A stretch of 64,000 nucleotides of DNA. Origin: UBA1924 sp963976625. GTDB lineage: Bacteria > Planctomycetota > Phycisphaerae > Phycisphaerales > UBA1924. This document shows, piece by piece, positions 49,392-58,767 of this stretch. Location: positions 35,388 through 99,387 of the forward strand of contig CAXBLA010000012.1 in the NCBI GenBank assembly GCA_963976625.1. Reading direction: 5' to 3'. Position 1 is the first letter of the stretch, and each line of letters opens with the position of its first letter. The position numbers and the translations under genes are program-made. The notes beneath the pieces are model-generated. The model saw only the letters and a list, made by a program, of their open reading frames with translations, did no database searches and was not told the origin of the DNA.

Positions 49392-52300
49392 ATGAACCCG
49401 CTTTCCGCAATCGCCCTCACCGCTCTGGGCACCACCCTGAGCATCTCGTCCCTCGTCCCCGCATACGCCAATGCCGCTGCTCCAGACCCCCTCGCCCCGC
49501 GACCCAACGGCATGCAAGCCGCCACACCCTCGCGCCACCTGATCGTCAACGCCACGATCCACGCCGCCCCCGGACAGACCTTCGAGCAAGCCGACATCCT
49601 GATCGACCAGGGCAGGATCATCGCCGTGGGCCAAAGCCTCGCCGATTCCCACGATACCGCCAGCGCAACAGTCTGGGACCTCGACAACCCGCATATCTAC
49701 GCCGGGTTCATCGATCCTTACATCGAGGTCGATGCCCCAATGCCACCGCTCGACGCCCCCGGCGCCCACTGGTCCAAGCTCGTCACCCCCCAGCGCGACG
49801 CGCTCGATCTGGGTCTGCCCAGCAAAGCCGCCGAGAACCTCCGCAAGATGGGCTTCACCACCGCGATGATCGCCCCAGACTCGGGCATCTTCCGCGGCTG
49901 GTCCTCGATCGTCTCCACCGCCGACAGCTTCCAAGACCCGAGCCAAGGCACGCCCCCGGTCTACCAAACCCACAGCGGCATGATGATGGGCTTCGATCGC
50001 GGGTCCTGGCCCTCCACGACCTACCCGAGCTCGCACATGGGCGTCGTCGCCTTGATGCGCCAAACCTTCATCGACGCGGCCCAACGGCGCAGCCGAGCGA
50101 ACACAAACACCGACGCCTCGTGCCTCGACCACATCAACCCCGCCAACACCACCCTCTACTACGAGACCAGCCACGAGCTCGAAGCGCTCCTGGCCGACAA
50201 CATCGCCAACGAGTTCAACCACCCCAACCTCGTCATCATCGACAACGGCACCGCCCACCGCCGCCTCCAAGCCTTCGCCGATATGGGCTATCAGATGATC
50301 ATCCCCCTCCGCTTCCCCAAGACCCCCGATGTCTTCACCGTCGGCGGCGCCGACTCGGTCGATCTCGCCACCCTCCAGCACCACGAACGCGCCCCGGCCA
50401 ACGCCAAGTGGCTCTCCAACTCCCGCCTCAATGTGTCCCTCACCACCTCCAAGGGCAACGACCACGACAACTTCTGGGACAACCTCCACACCGCCATCGA
50501 GCTCGGGCTCAACCCCGACACCGCGCTCTCGATGATCACCACCAACCCCGCCAACATGCTCGGGCTCGACACCCACGGCTCCCTCAAATCCAACAACATC
50601 GCCAACCTCGTCATCGCCGACGGCGACCTCTTCAACCCCAACCTCGACGCCAAAATCATCGACACTTGGATCGACGGACGACGCCACCACATCAACGACA
50701 CAACCAACACCCGCTTCGACGGCGATTGGACCATCGACCTCGTCGACATCCCCTTCCAGCTCAACATGTCTATCGACGGCAACAAGATCACCGTCTCTTC
50801 GGGCGAGGGTGACGACTACTTCGAGACCGACGCACGCAAGGTCTCGATCGACCAGAACCAAATCTCGTTCTTGTCCAACGACGCAGGTGAAAACCCAGGA
50901 ACCAATGTCATCACCGGCACCCTCTCCGCCGACGGCATCATCCGCGGCACCGGGCTCAACCCCGCCCAAGAACCATTCCAATGGACCGCGACCAAGCAGC
51001 AAGCAACCCTCACTACATCCGACTTCGTCGGCACCTGGGACGCAACACTCAACCGGCGCTTCAACCTCACTTTCAAAGTCGAACAAGCCGACGACACCAC
51101 CGAAGTCACCGTGATCGAACACACCGATGCTGAAGATATCACGCAGGCCGCCACCAACATCCGCATCGAAGGCACCCAGCTCAAGTTCGACTTCGAGCAC
51201 AAGCCCTTCGGCTTCGACGCCCTCTTCAGCATCGCCCTCGACGCTCCAACCAAGAACACACTCACCGGCCAAGGACAGTTCGACGAGAACGGCTCCCCCG
51301 CCACCTTCCCCATCACCGCCGTCACCGCCAGCGACAAGCCCAAGCGTGACCCGCTCCCCCACCTGCCGACCGATCCATTCGGGCCATTCGCCTATCCAGA
51401 GATCCCAACCGAGGGCACCTACCTGCTCACCGGCGCGACCCTCTGGACCCAAGCCGACGACGGCATCCTCGAAGACGCATGGGTCCTGATCCGCGATGGC
51501 AAGATCAACCAGATCGGCACCGGCGGCTGGCCACGCATCGGCGTGGACGAATCCATTGATGCTTCGGGCATGCACATCACCCCCGGGCTCATCGACGCCC
51601 ACTCACACACCGGGCTCTTCCGCTTCGGCGTCAACGAATCCGGGCAAGCCGTCACCTCCGAGGTCCGCATCGCAGATTCCATCGACCCCGCTCACCCGGG
51701 TTGGTACCGCGAACTCGCCGGCGGGCTCACCACCGCCATGCTCCTCCATGGCTCGGCCAACCCCATCGGCGGCCAATCCCAAACCGTCAAGCTCCGCTGG
51801 AACAGCGCCAAACCATCCGACATGTTCTTCGAAAACTCCAAGCCCGGCATCAAGTTCGCGCTCGGCGAAAATGTCAAACAATCCAACTGGGGCGATCGCA
51901 ACACCACCCGCTACCCACAAACAAGAATGGGCGTCGAAAACCTCATGCGCGACCGCTTCACCAAAGCCCGCGAATACGCCCAAGCCTGGGTCCGCTTCCT
52001 CACCCCACGCGCCGCCGTCTCCGACGCCTACGGCATGCCCACATGGATGATCCTCTCTCTACACAAAGCATCGGGCTACGACACCAAGAGCGAACATTGG
52101 TACGACCACATCCCAGAACCGCTCTCCGATACCCCGCCTATGCGTGATCTCGAACTCGACGCCCTCGTCCAGATCCTCGCCGGCGATCGCCTGATCCACT
52201 GCCACTCCTACCGCCAAGACGAGATCCTGATGCTCTGCCGACTCGCCGAAGAGTTCGGCTTCAAGATCGGCACCTTCCAGCACGGGCTCGAGACCTACAA

Positions 52301-52940
52301 AGTCGCCGAGACCGTCAAGGAGCACGCCATCGGCGCATCGATCTTCTCCGACTGGTGGGCCTACAAGGTCGAAGTCACCGACGCCATCCCCTTCGCCGGC
52401 CCCATCAACCACCAGGTCGGGCTGCTCACCTCCTACAACTCCGACTCCGACGATGTCGCCCGGCGCATGCATGTCGAAGCCGCCAAAGCACTCAAGTACG
52501 CCAAGCTCAGCGACATCGAAATGAGCGAACAAGACGCCCTCAACTTCGTCACCCGCAACCCCGCCATCCAGCTGGGCATCATCGACCGCGTCGGCACCCT
52601 CGAAGTCGGCAAAGACGCCGACCTCGTCCTCTGGACCGGGCACCCGCTCTCGTCACGCTCGCGCCCAGAGATGACCTTCGTCGACGGGCGTCTCATGTTC
52701 TCACGCGAAATGGACCAACAGCTCCGCGCCCAAAACGCCGCCGAACGCCAACGCCTCATCCAGAACATCCTCCGCGACGGCAAGCCACCAAAGGCCGACA
52801 AGCCGTCCACCGACGATGCCCACGAGCATGACCATAACCATGATCACGATCACGACCCAGACCACACCGGCTTCAACAACACCGCCCAAGGCGACTGCGG
52901 CTGCCACCAAACCCTCCCCGCATTCCACACCAACTACTAA
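49392..52940 (+). CDS. Large exported protein with two amidohydrolase-like domains and a His-rich tail
   Basis: The protein has 1182 residues from ATG 49392. After a signal peptide (about 1-25) comes a first amidohydrolase-like domain (AGFIDPYIEVDAP, MGFTTAMIAP) in which the metal-binding H-x-H is absent. Two beta-rich domains follow (about 445-650), for example FVGTWDATLNRRFNLTFKVE. A second amidohydrolase domain begins near residue 680 and has the intact metal motif PGLIDAHSHTGLFRF, with HCHSYRQDE, GTFQHGLETY and GKDADLVLWTGHPL. The C-terminus (HEHDHNHDHDHDPDHTG) is a metal-binding tail. The catalysed reaction is unknown; hydrolysis of a cyclic amide or peptide-like bond outside the cytoplasm is possible. 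Confidence 0.85.
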   Translation: MNPLSAIALTALGTTLSISSLVPAYANAAAPDPLAPRPNGMQAATPSRHLIVNATIHAAPGQTFEQADILIDQGRIIAVGQSLADSHDTASATVWDLDNPHIYAGFIDPYIEVDAPMPPLDAPGAHWSKLVTPQRDALDLGLPSKAAENLRKMGFTTAMIAPDSGIFRGWSSIVSTADSFQDPSQGTPPVYQTHSGMMMGFDRGSWPSTTYPSSHMGVVALMRQTFIDAAQRRSRANTNTDASCLDHINPANTTLYYETSHELEALLADNIANEFNHPNLVIIDNGTAHRRLQAFADMGYQMIIPLRFPKTPDVFTVGGADSVDLATLQHHERAPANAKWLSNSRLNVSLTTSKGNDHDNFWDNLHTAIELGLNPDTALSMITTNPANMLGLDTHGSLKSNNIANLVIADGDLFNPNLDAKIIDTWIDGRRHHINDTTNTRFDGDWTIDLVDIPFQLNMSIDGNKITVSSGEGDDYFETDARKVSIDQNQISFLSNDAGENPGTNVITGTLSADGIIRGTGLNPAQEPFQWTATKQQATLTTSDFVGTWDATLNRRFNLTFKVEQADDTTEVTVIEHTDAEDITQAATNIRIEGTQLKFDFEHKPFGFDALFSIALDAPTKNTLTGQGQFDENGSPATFPITAVTASDKPKRDPLPHLPTDPFGPFAYPEIPTEGTYLLTGATLWTQADDGILEDAWVLIRDGKINQIGTGGWPRIGVDESIDASGMHITPGLIDAHSHTGLFRFGVNESGQAVTSEVRIADSIDPAHPGWYRELAGGLTTAMLLHGSANPIGGQSQTVKLRWNSAKPSDMFFENSKPGIKFALGENVKQSNWGDRNTTRYPQTRMGVENLMRDRFTKAREYAQAWVRFLTPRAAVSDAYGMPTWMILSLHKASGYDTKSEHWYDHIPEPLSDTPPMRDLELDALVQILAGDRLIHCHSYRQDEILMLCRLAEEFGFKIGTFQHGLETYKVAETVKEHAIGASIFSDWWAYKVEVTDAIPFAGPINHQVGLLTSYNSDSDDVARRMHVEAAKALKYAKLSDIEMSEQDALNFVTRNPAIQLGIIDRVGTLEVGKDADLVLWTGHPLSSRSRPEMTFVDGRLMFSREMDQQLRAQNAAERQRLIQNILRDGKPPKADKPSTDDAHEHDHNHDHDHDPDHTGFNNTAQGDCGCHQTLPAFHTNY

Positions 52941-52990
52941 TCGCTCCTGATCGTTTTCAATACCACAAACACACATACAGATTGCAATCC

Positions 52991-54376
52991 ATGATGAAAC
53001 ACAAACAAACAATCCTGAGCACCCTCGCCGCCATCGCAGCCCTCGCGACGACCGCCGCCGCCCAAGACCTCACCCCCACCGCCCCCGAGCAAGATCACCC
53101 GATCTTCCTCGTCGGCGCCACCGTCCACACCGTCTCCGACGGCATCATCGAGAACGGCGTCGTCTCCATGTACGAAGGCAAGATCGGCATCGTCGGCGTC
53201 GCCTCCGACATCATGCCCCGCATCTCCCTCTCCCAAGACACCCAGATCATCGACCTCACCGGCCAGCACCTCTACCCCGGGCTCATCGACTCGGTCACCA
53301 AGCTCGGGCTCCAAGAAATGTCCGCCGTCCGCGCCACCAATGACTACAACGAGGTCGGCGACATGACCCCCGAAGTCCGCGCCTTCGTCTCCGTCAACCC
53401 AGACTCCGTCGTCATCCCCACCGCCCGATCCAACGGCATCCTCACCTTCGGCGTCTTCCCCACCGGCGGCACCATCCCCGGGCGTGCCTCCGTGCTCCAA
53501 GCCGAAGGCTGGACCACCGAAGACCTCGCCCTCGCCAAAGACGCCGGGCTCATCATCAACTGGCCAAGAATGCGCCACACCGGCTCCAACAAAGCCCAGG
53601 CCATCAAAAACCGCGACCGCGCCATCGACAAACTCAACACACTCTTCGACAACGCAACCTCATACCAGATCAACCACGACGAGACAGATCAACGCCTCCA
53701 AGCCATCACCACGGTGCTCCCACCCGTTGAACAAAGCCAAACCCAAGACAGCCCGCAAAACCCGGTCTTCATCAACGCCAACGACTACGACCAGATCACC
53801 GCCGCCATCAACTGGGCAACGACTCGCAACCTCCGCCCCATCATCGTCGGCGCCCGCGACGCCCACCTCTGCACCGACCTGCTCGTCTCCACCAACACCC
53901 CCGTCATCATCGGCGGCACATTCAACTTCCCCAAACGCGCTGACGAACCCTACGACCAGCCATACACACTCCCCGCCAAGCTCGAACAAGCCGGCGTCCT
54001 CTGGTCACTCTCCATGTCCGGACGCCACGCCCACGAACGCAACCTCCCCGATGCCATCGCCATCTCGATCGCCCACGGCTCAGAGTTTGGTTTCTCAGAC
54101 GAAGCCGCCCTCCGAGGCATCACTCTCAACGCCGCCAAAATTCTCAACCTCGACAACCACCTCGGCTCCATCGAATCCGGCAAGCACGCCACCCTCTTCG
54201 TCGCCGACGGCAACATCCTCGAGACCACCTCCATTGTCACCCAAGCCTGGATCCAAGGCCGATCCATCGACCTCTCCAACAAACAAACCAAGCTCCGCGA
54301 CAAGTACCAAGAAAAATACCGCCAGCTCGACATGATCGAAGACTCACCCAATGAATCATCCAAAGAAGATTCATAA
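52991..54376 (+). CDS. Exported amidohydrolase-like protein lacking the HxH motif
   Basis: The protein has 461 residues from ATG 52991. It has a signal peptide ending TTAAAQ, then FLVGATVHTVSDGIIENGVV and YPGLIDSVTKLGLQEM, where a catalytic amidohydrolase would have DxHxH. GTPPVAGAS-like TFGVFPTGGTIPGRASVLQ, LRPIIVGARDAHLCTD and GSIESGKHATLFVADGNIL show the fold. It aligns with the first domain of the preceding protein, 50 bases upstream on the same strand. The lack of metal ligands suggests a non-catalytic partner subunit. Pairing with the larger protein is inferred from adjacency. Confidence 0.82.
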   Translation: MMKHKQTILSTLAAIAALATTAAAQDLTPTAPEQDHPIFLVGATVHTVSDGIIENGVVSMYEGKIGIVGVASDIMPRISLSQDTQIIDLTGQHLYPGLIDSVTKLGLQEMSAVRATNDYNEVGDMTPEVRAFVSVNPDSVVIPTARSNGILTFGVFPTGGTIPGRASVLQAEGWTTEDLALAKDAGLIINWPRMRHTGSNKAQAIKNRDRAIDKLNTLFDNATSYQINHDETDQRLQAITTVLPPVEQSQTQDSPQNPVFINANDYDQITAAINWATTRNLRPIIVGARDAHLCTDLLVSTNTPVIIGGTFNFPKRADEPYDQPYTLPAKLEQAGVLWSLSMSGRHAHERNLPDAIAISIAHGSEFGFSDEAALRGITLNAAKILNLDNHLGSIESGKHATLFVADGNILETTSIVTQAWIQGRSIDLSNKQTKLRDKYQEKYRQLDMIEDSPNESSKEDS

Positions 54377-54422
54377 CCAAAATATTCGAATACAAATCCA
54401 CCCGCCGAGTGCCAACACAGGC

Positions 54423-54965
54423 TCACCGCATCAGATACTCATCCTGAAGCACCACCGCTTTACCATCCGCCGTGGAAGTCCGGAACAACACCCGCACCCG
54501 CGCCTGTTCTTCGGCATCGCTCGCTTCAACCCCTACAGTCTCAGCCAGCCAATCCGGGAGCCCCCCGATCACAATCCGGTAGGTCCGCGTCGCCGAATCA
54601 AAGTACGACACATTCTCCTCGATATCCCGGAGATCAATGTCCCACCGCGTGCCGCGCACGCCCACCACGCTCGTCGCGCTCCCCTTGCGCAGCTGCACCT
54701 GGATCTGCCCAACGCCCTTGACGGTATCGCCCCAAGGATCCTTGAGCTCAACATGTAGCACGATCACGGCTTTGCCATCCGCCCCGATCTCCGTGTGCGT
54801 CAGCGGATGCACCCGCATCACCGCCGGACGAAAAGGCCCCGGCACCGCGAGCAGATCATCCGTCCGCACCACCTGCTCCTGAAAGATAATCCCATTGCTG
54901 CACCCAGCCATCAGCAAGCCGCACGCAATAGTCCCCAGAGCAAGTTTGCAAGCACAGTTCTTCAC
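54423..54965 (-). CDS. Probable lipoprotein of unknown function
   Basis: The protein has 180 residues if started at GTG 54965, which gives MKNCACKLALGTIACGLLMAGC, a strong lipoprotein signal with the lipobox LMAGC (Cys22). A GTG eight codons upstream is also open. The mature part begins SNGIIFQEQVVRTDDLLAVPG and continues as a small beta-sandwich-like domain with PEVTHTEIG-type strands (AVIVLHVELKDPWGD). No strong Shine-Dalgarno precedes it, unlike the seven genes at 55014-60303, so it may be a host gene that happens to follow them on the same strand. Confidence 0.7.
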   Translation of the reverse strand: MKNCACKLALGTIACGLLMAGCSNGIIFQEQVVRTDDLLAVPGPFRPAVMRVHPLTHTEIGADGKAVIVLHVELKDPWGDTVKGVGQIQVQLRKGSATSVVGVRGTRWDIDLRDIEENVSYFDSATRTYRIVIGGLPDWLAETVGVEASDAEEQARVRVLFRTSTADGKAVVLQDEYLMR

Positions 54966-55013
54966 ACCCCAGTGTAGCGCCAAATCCACACGCCCGCAGA
55001 CTCACCACCTTGC

Positions 55014-55286
55014 TCATCCCTGCCCGCTCCGTGCCTGCATCCCCATCCGATCAATCGCCGCGACCAGCCCACGCTGCCCAACCTCAAGAGCCGCCAGCGC
55101 CTTGGTGTTCTCACGGATCACCTCGACCAGCACCCGCTGCCCCTCGCCCTGCCCGATCAGCTTCTCGTGCGCCTCCGTAATCTGCCGCTCGCGCTCCGCC
55201 GACGCTCGCCGCTCGCACAGCCACATCCAGCACACCAACCCCGCGACCCCAAACTGGGTCAACGCCCCCATCATCTCCGCTTCCAT
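55014..55286 (-). CDS. Small membrane/coiled-coil protein of the capsid module (holin-like or anchor)
   Basis: The protein has 90 residues. GGAGGTGAGTG precedes ATG 55286. One hydrophobic helix at about residues 9-24 (FGVAGLVCWMWLC) is followed by a basic stretch and an alpha-helical region (ASAERERQITEAHEKLIG, then LVEVIRENTKALAALEVG). Proteins of this shape occur near the end of phage structural operons, sometimes as holins or spanin-like parts, but the sequence does not prove that. It is the last gene of the module. Confidence 0.7.
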   Translation of the reverse strand: MEAEMMGALTQFGVAGLVCWMWLCERRASAERERQITEAHEKLIGQGEGQRVLVEVIRENTKALAALEVGQRGLVAAIDRMGMQARSGQG

Positions 55287-55300
55287 CACTCACCTCCAAC

Positions 55301-55684
55301 TCAAATCGCCAGATGCCCAAACTCCGCGGTATACCCGATGCTCAGCTCGCGCCCCCGCGCCACCGCCCCATCCTCATCGACATTCAGCAGCTTCATCTCC
55401 GTCCATTCATGCCCGTGCCCATCTTCGAGCACCCCGCCCGCCACCTCATACGCCGACTCCGCGGCCAACGCATCGCGCAGCGCCCACAGCCCCGCAACAT
55501 CCTCGGCCAACAGCCGACCCTTCACCGTCACCCGCAGCTCAAGATCACCAAACTCCCCCGACCCCTCCACCGCCGAATCGCGCGCCAACGCCGCCAACGA
55601 AACCACCCGCCGACCAACACGCCCCACAAAGAACTCGTGAGGCCCCGAACCAAACACATCCTCACCCTTAAACGAACTCGCCAT
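55301..55684 (-). CDS. Probable phage structural protein
   Basis: The protein has 127 residues. GGGAGGTTGGG precedes ATG 55684. It is predicted to be beta-rich: MASSFKGEDVFGSGPHEFFVG, VGRRVVSLAALARDS, LELRVTVKGRLLAED, LLNVDEDGAVARGRELSIGY. No membrane segment is present. The position after the head genes and the strand pattern suggest a tail-tube, tail-terminator or decoration protein; none of these is proven. Confidence 0.65.
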   Translation of the reverse strand: MASSFKGEDVFGSGPHEFFVGRVGRRVVSLAALARDSAVEGSGEFGDLELRVTVKGRLLAEDVAGLWALRDALAAESAYEVAGGVLEDGHGHEWTEMKLLNVDEDGAVARGRELSIGYTAEFGHLAI

Positions 55685-55714
55685 CCCAACCTCCCAATCA
55701 ATCTATCGAACTAC

Positions 55715-56113
55715 CTATACACCCGTCACCGTCAACGGATCCGCCGACCCAACTTCGCTCACCGCCACCAGCGTGATCACCCGCGAGCTCCCAAAGTCAC
55801 TCACCTTATTGAGCACCGACTCAACCACCGCCACAGCACGCACCCGCGTCCGCCCAGCGTCCGACCCGCTGCTCCCATAAAACGAAAAAAGCTCCTTATC
55901 CCCAAGCGTCGGCCCATCGAAGTCATCCCCCTCGATCTCCTGCGTCACCCGGATCACCGCCCGCTGACGCACCACATCCGCAAACACCAGGTTCGGCCCA
56001 AACTCATCCCACTGCTCAATCGTCCTCGATGACAACCGATCCACACTCACCCGCGCAACATGCCCCCACACCGCACTCCCAAAGCTCACCTCATCCGGCC
56101 GAAGCACCACCAT
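55715..56113 (-). CDS. Probable phage head-tail or tail accessory protein
   Basis: The protein has 132 residues. AAAGGTGGTGGGTG precedes ATG 56113. It has beta-strands such as VRQRAVIRVTQEIEGDDF and RVRAVAVVESVLNKVSDFG, ending VSEVGSADPLTVTGV. It carries no known enzyme motif. Position between the connector-like gene and the next small beta protein suggests a head completion or tail component. It shares no obvious homology with its neighbours. Confidence 0.6.
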   Translation of the reverse strand: MVVLRPDEVSFGSAVWGHVARVSVDRLSSRTIEQWDEFGPNLVFADVVRQRAVIRVTQEIEGDDFDGPTLGDKELFSFYGSSGSDAGRTRVRAVAVVESVLNKVSDFGSSRVITLVAVSEVGSADPLTVTGV

Positions 56114-56142
56114 CACCCACCACCTTTCTGATTAATCCTTCT

Positions 56143-56769
56143 TCAGCCCCGATTCAACACAAACAAGTTCGGACGACGCTTCACCTCCGCCACCCCATCA
56201 CCGTCAAGATCGATGAGCGCCACCACCCGCTCACGCTCGCTGGCAAACCGCTGTTTATACATTTGCGCTCGCTGCTCAAACTTCTGCCCACCCGTCCCCG
56301 GCGCCCCCGCCCCGGCATAAATCAGATGCAGCGCCCCGAGCGCCTCAAGCCGAACCAACGCCCCCGGATTCGTCACCACCGACTCATCAAAGCCCGCACC
56401 ATCCGGGTCAAGCCCGATCATCGACAACACCTGCCGATGCACCATCCCGAGCTGCGGCCCATACCCATACACCTCCACCTTCTGATTCGTCGCCCCCACC
56501 CCAGGAATCGCCGAGCTCCCAACATCCCCCCGCATCAACGACACCGTCGCGCTCGTCGCCGACTCCACACTCACGACCTCCAACGCCACACCAGCAAAAA
56601 CCACCACATGCCCAGCGGTAATCCCCGCATCCACAAACGAACCCGAGCTGATCGTCAGCGTCGTCCCCGACATCGACCCGATCACCGACAGCAGCCGCTG
56701 TCCCATCCACGCCACATCCTTATGCAGCCCGGGCTCAAGCACAAACAGATCACGATCCTTCGCAAACAT
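56143..56769 (-). CDS. Probable head completion / connector protein with a capsid-like beta domain
   Basis: The protein has 208 residues. GGAGACGGTG precedes ATG 56769. The N-terminal part contains TLTISSGSFVDAGITAGHVV and VVSVESATSATVSLMRGDVG, which closely follow the pattern TLTVDDVGVFRVGDLV to QIAVVRGYGAT of the capsid protein upstream, so the two share a small beta domain. The second half is helical (GMVHRQVLSMIGLDPDG, EQRAQMYKQRFASERERVV) and ends DLDGDGVAEVKRRPNLFVLNR. Such a mixed protein next to the capsid gene is compatible with a head-tail connector. Confidence 0.65.
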   Translation of the reverse strand: MFAKDRDLFVLEPGLHKDVAWMGQRLLSVIGSMSGTTLTISSGSFVDAGITAGHVVVFAGVALEVVSVESATSATVSLMRGDVGSSAIPGVGATNQKVEVYGYGPQLGMVHRQVLSMIGLDPDGAGFDESVVTNPGALVRLEALGALHLIYAGAGAPGTGGQKFEQRAQMYKQRFASERERVVALIDLDGDGVAEVKRRPNLFVLNRG

Positions 56770-56907
56770 CACCGTCTCCAATCATCAAAGCACTTCGATT
56801 CATCCACACTTCCAAACACCCGGGCGGGCGCCCACCCGCCCGGGTCACAAGCCCTAGCGCACCCGCGCTAAAACCCCGCATCCATCACGCTCCCCTTCCG
56901 GGCAGCA

Positions 56908-58083
56908 TCAAACACCCAGGCCCGTCACCAGCCCGTGCGCATTCTCGTTCTTCATCTCCAGCGTGTACTCACCAATCACCTGACCCGAGATCGAATCCCC
57001 CGTCGAAGCCAACGGCTTATAGTGGAAACTCCGCCCCTGCATCGGCAGCACCGAAATCCGAGAAGAATCCAGCAGCAGCACCGCATCGCTGGGCACCCAT
57101 CGGCTCATCACCACCCGGCACACACCAAAGTCGCTCTCGTACACACTGATCATGTCCGAGAAAGTCTGATCGTCCGGCAAGTACGCCCGCGAACCACTGG
57201 CAAACCCATTGATCTTGCGCTTCTGCGCGCCACCAACGACAATCGTGTCCACATTCCCGCTGCTGTTATCCCACACGCGCTTGAGCGCCGCATTGAGAAT
57301 CTCCTCGTTGAGCTCATCGCTCCCCCCACCATCGCCATCCGGGATTCCGCCCTGACCAGGCTCGAACAGGTTCGTCTCCAGCGAATGAACAATCCCGTTC
57401 ATCGAACGCCGAATCGTGCCCGACCCCTGCCCGTCACTCACCGGCGACACACCATTGATCACACAGTTCTCCAGATCACGAAGCAACTCACGCATCCGCT
57501 CCTGCTTCTGATAGTCCACCTCATCGGCGATTCCATACGCCCGCGCCGCCTGCATCGAACCCGACACATCAATCCCGGCTGTAAAAATCTGCGTGTAGTT
57601 ACTCTGGCGCGAACGATTCGTAAACCGAGCATCCGGTGCCTCATCCCCCTCAAGCGCCGCGTTCCCCAGGATCGTCAGCACCATGTTGTCCACCAGCGTC
57701 GCCGCCACCGTCGCACCATACCCACGCACCACCGCAATCTGGTTCGTCCCAGTATTGACCACCGCGACCATCATCACCTCGCTGCTTCCGCCCGGGCGCA
57801 CCAGATCACCGACACGGAACACCCCGACATCATCAACCGTCAAGGTCGTCGCGCTCGTCGCGTTGGGCGAGAAGCTCGACTGATTGATCTGCCCCATATT
57901 GGGCAACAGCGCATCCTCGATCCACTCGTGCACCGTCGACATCGCACTCCGCTTGGGATCACCCAAATGATCCAGCAACGGCGTCTCAAACGGGCTCACA
58001 ATCCCGATGATGTCGCTCACATCCTCAACCAGCTCGGGCAACCCCGCCCCCGCCGTATAACTCGCCTTCCCAGTAAACGCCAT
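56908..58083 (-). CDS. Major capsid protein, SU10/DUF5309-like
   Basis: The protein has 391 residues. GGAGGCTGAAT precedes ATG 58083. It begins GLPELVEDVSDIIGIVSPFETPLLDHLGD across residues ~15-43, the start seen in SU10-type HK97-fold capsid proteins (DUF5309). TPLLD, then the beta insertion TLTVDDVGVFRVGDLVRPG, the helix DEVDYQKQERMRELLRDLENCVINGV, and the loop FSDMISVYESDFGVCRVVMSRWVPSDAVLLLDSS, all in outline, follow the HK97 order. No delta-domain protease gene is present, and the N-terminus has no long coiled coil. It is not an encapsulin: it has a phage-type portal and scaffold gene beside it. Confidence 0.88.
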   Translation of the reverse strand: MAFTGKASYTAGAGLPELVEDVSDIIGIVSPFETPLLDHLGDPKRSAMSTVHEWIEDALLPNMGQINQSSFSPNATSATTLTVDDVGVFRVGDLVRPGGSSEVMMVAVVNTGTNQIAVVRGYGATVAATLVDNMVLTILGNAALEGDEAPDARFTNRSRQSNYTQIFTAGIDVSGSMQAARAYGIADEVDYQKQERMRELLRDLENCVINGVSPVSDGQGSGTIRRSMNGIVHSLETNLFEPGQGGIPDGDGGGSDELNEEILNAALKRVWDNSSGNVDTIVVGGAQKRKINGFASGSRAYLPDDQTFSDMISVYESDFGVCRVVMSRWVPSDAVLLLDSSRISVLPMQGRSFHYKPLASTGDSISGQVIGEYTLEMKNENAHGLVTGLGV

Positions 58084-58186
58084 ATTCAGCCTCCATTCAA
58101 ATCTTCAACAACCTACACGCCGCGCACAGTGCGCCGCCGCGCCATCAATCCACTCAACACTTCAAATCTGCTCATTCAAACCCGGC

Positions 58187-58726
58187 TCACTGTCCGCGAC
58201 GCACCCGCAGATACCGCAGCAGCTCGCTCCGATCCCCGCTGCTGCGCGCATGCCGCGCCAGCTCATCCATCTCGTCATCACCGCTCGCCCCCTGCGCCTG
58301 CCCAGGCCCCATCGACACGCCATGTGTTCCATGCCCATGCCCTCGCCTTCCCGCAAACAAGAACGGCTTGCGATCACACAACTCCCGCACCGCAATCCCA
58401 ACATCCGGCGCATCCATCTCGCCAATCGCCGCCTCCGTCAGCATCCGCGCCGTCTCCAGATCAATCGCCTTGGCCGCGATCAGCTCCATATCAATCGCGC
58501 TCCGCCGCTCGACCGACCGCACCGACTCGTGCGACTCCTCCAGCGCTCTTTCAAGCTCGATCACCCGAGCCTCCACCTGCGCCAGCTTCTCCTCGGCTTC
58601 CTGCGCCCGAGCTTTCCAAATCACTTCCTCGCTAAGCTCAACCCCATCGCCGCCAACCGCCGAAGACTCGTTGTTCTGATTCATCTCTCCACCCGTACCA
58701 CCCATCTGTCCAATCTGCTTCGCCAT
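58187..58726 (-). CDS. Scaffold-like protein of the capsid module
   Basis: The protein has 179 residues. AAGGAGTGTGTG precedes ATG 58726. After a Gly/Asn/Glu-rich start comes a long coiled coil (EVIWKARAQEAEEKLAQVEA, RVIELERALEESHESVR), then helices (LIAAKAIDLETARMLTEAA) and a glycine/histidine-rich tail (GHGHGTHGVSMGPGQ). An acidic helical protein between portal and capsid genes is the usual place and look of a phage scaffold. The homology itself is not visible because scaffolds diverge quickly. Confidence 0.72.
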   Translation of the reverse strand: MAKQIGQMGGTGGEMNQNNESSAVGGDGVELSEEVIWKARAQEAEEKLAQVEARVIELERALEESHESVRSVERRSAIDMELIAAKAIDLETARMLTEAAIGEMDAPDVGIAVRELCDRKPFLFAGRRGHGHGTHGVSMGPGQAQGASGDDEMDELARHARSSGDRSELLRYLRVRRGQ

Positions 58727-58767
58727 CACACACTCCTTCGATCGTGTTCTTCGTACTCAACTCTTCT

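Noticed and set aside
49257..51602. 781-codon open frame on the minus strand
   Set aside because: It is antisense to the large amidohydrolase gene; its product is dominated by Val, Gly, Glu and Asp, as expected for the complement of GC-rich coding DNA, and shows no domain.
56908..58083. Major capsid protein considered as an encapsulin nanocompartment shell
   Set aside because: A phage-type portal and a scaffold-like gene are adjacent, and there is no recognisable cargo enzyme beside it.
56935..58635. 566-codon open frame on the plus strand across the capsid genes
   Set aside because: The product is Arg/His/Pro-rich with no domain; the minus-strand genes have clear homology-like features and ribosome sites.
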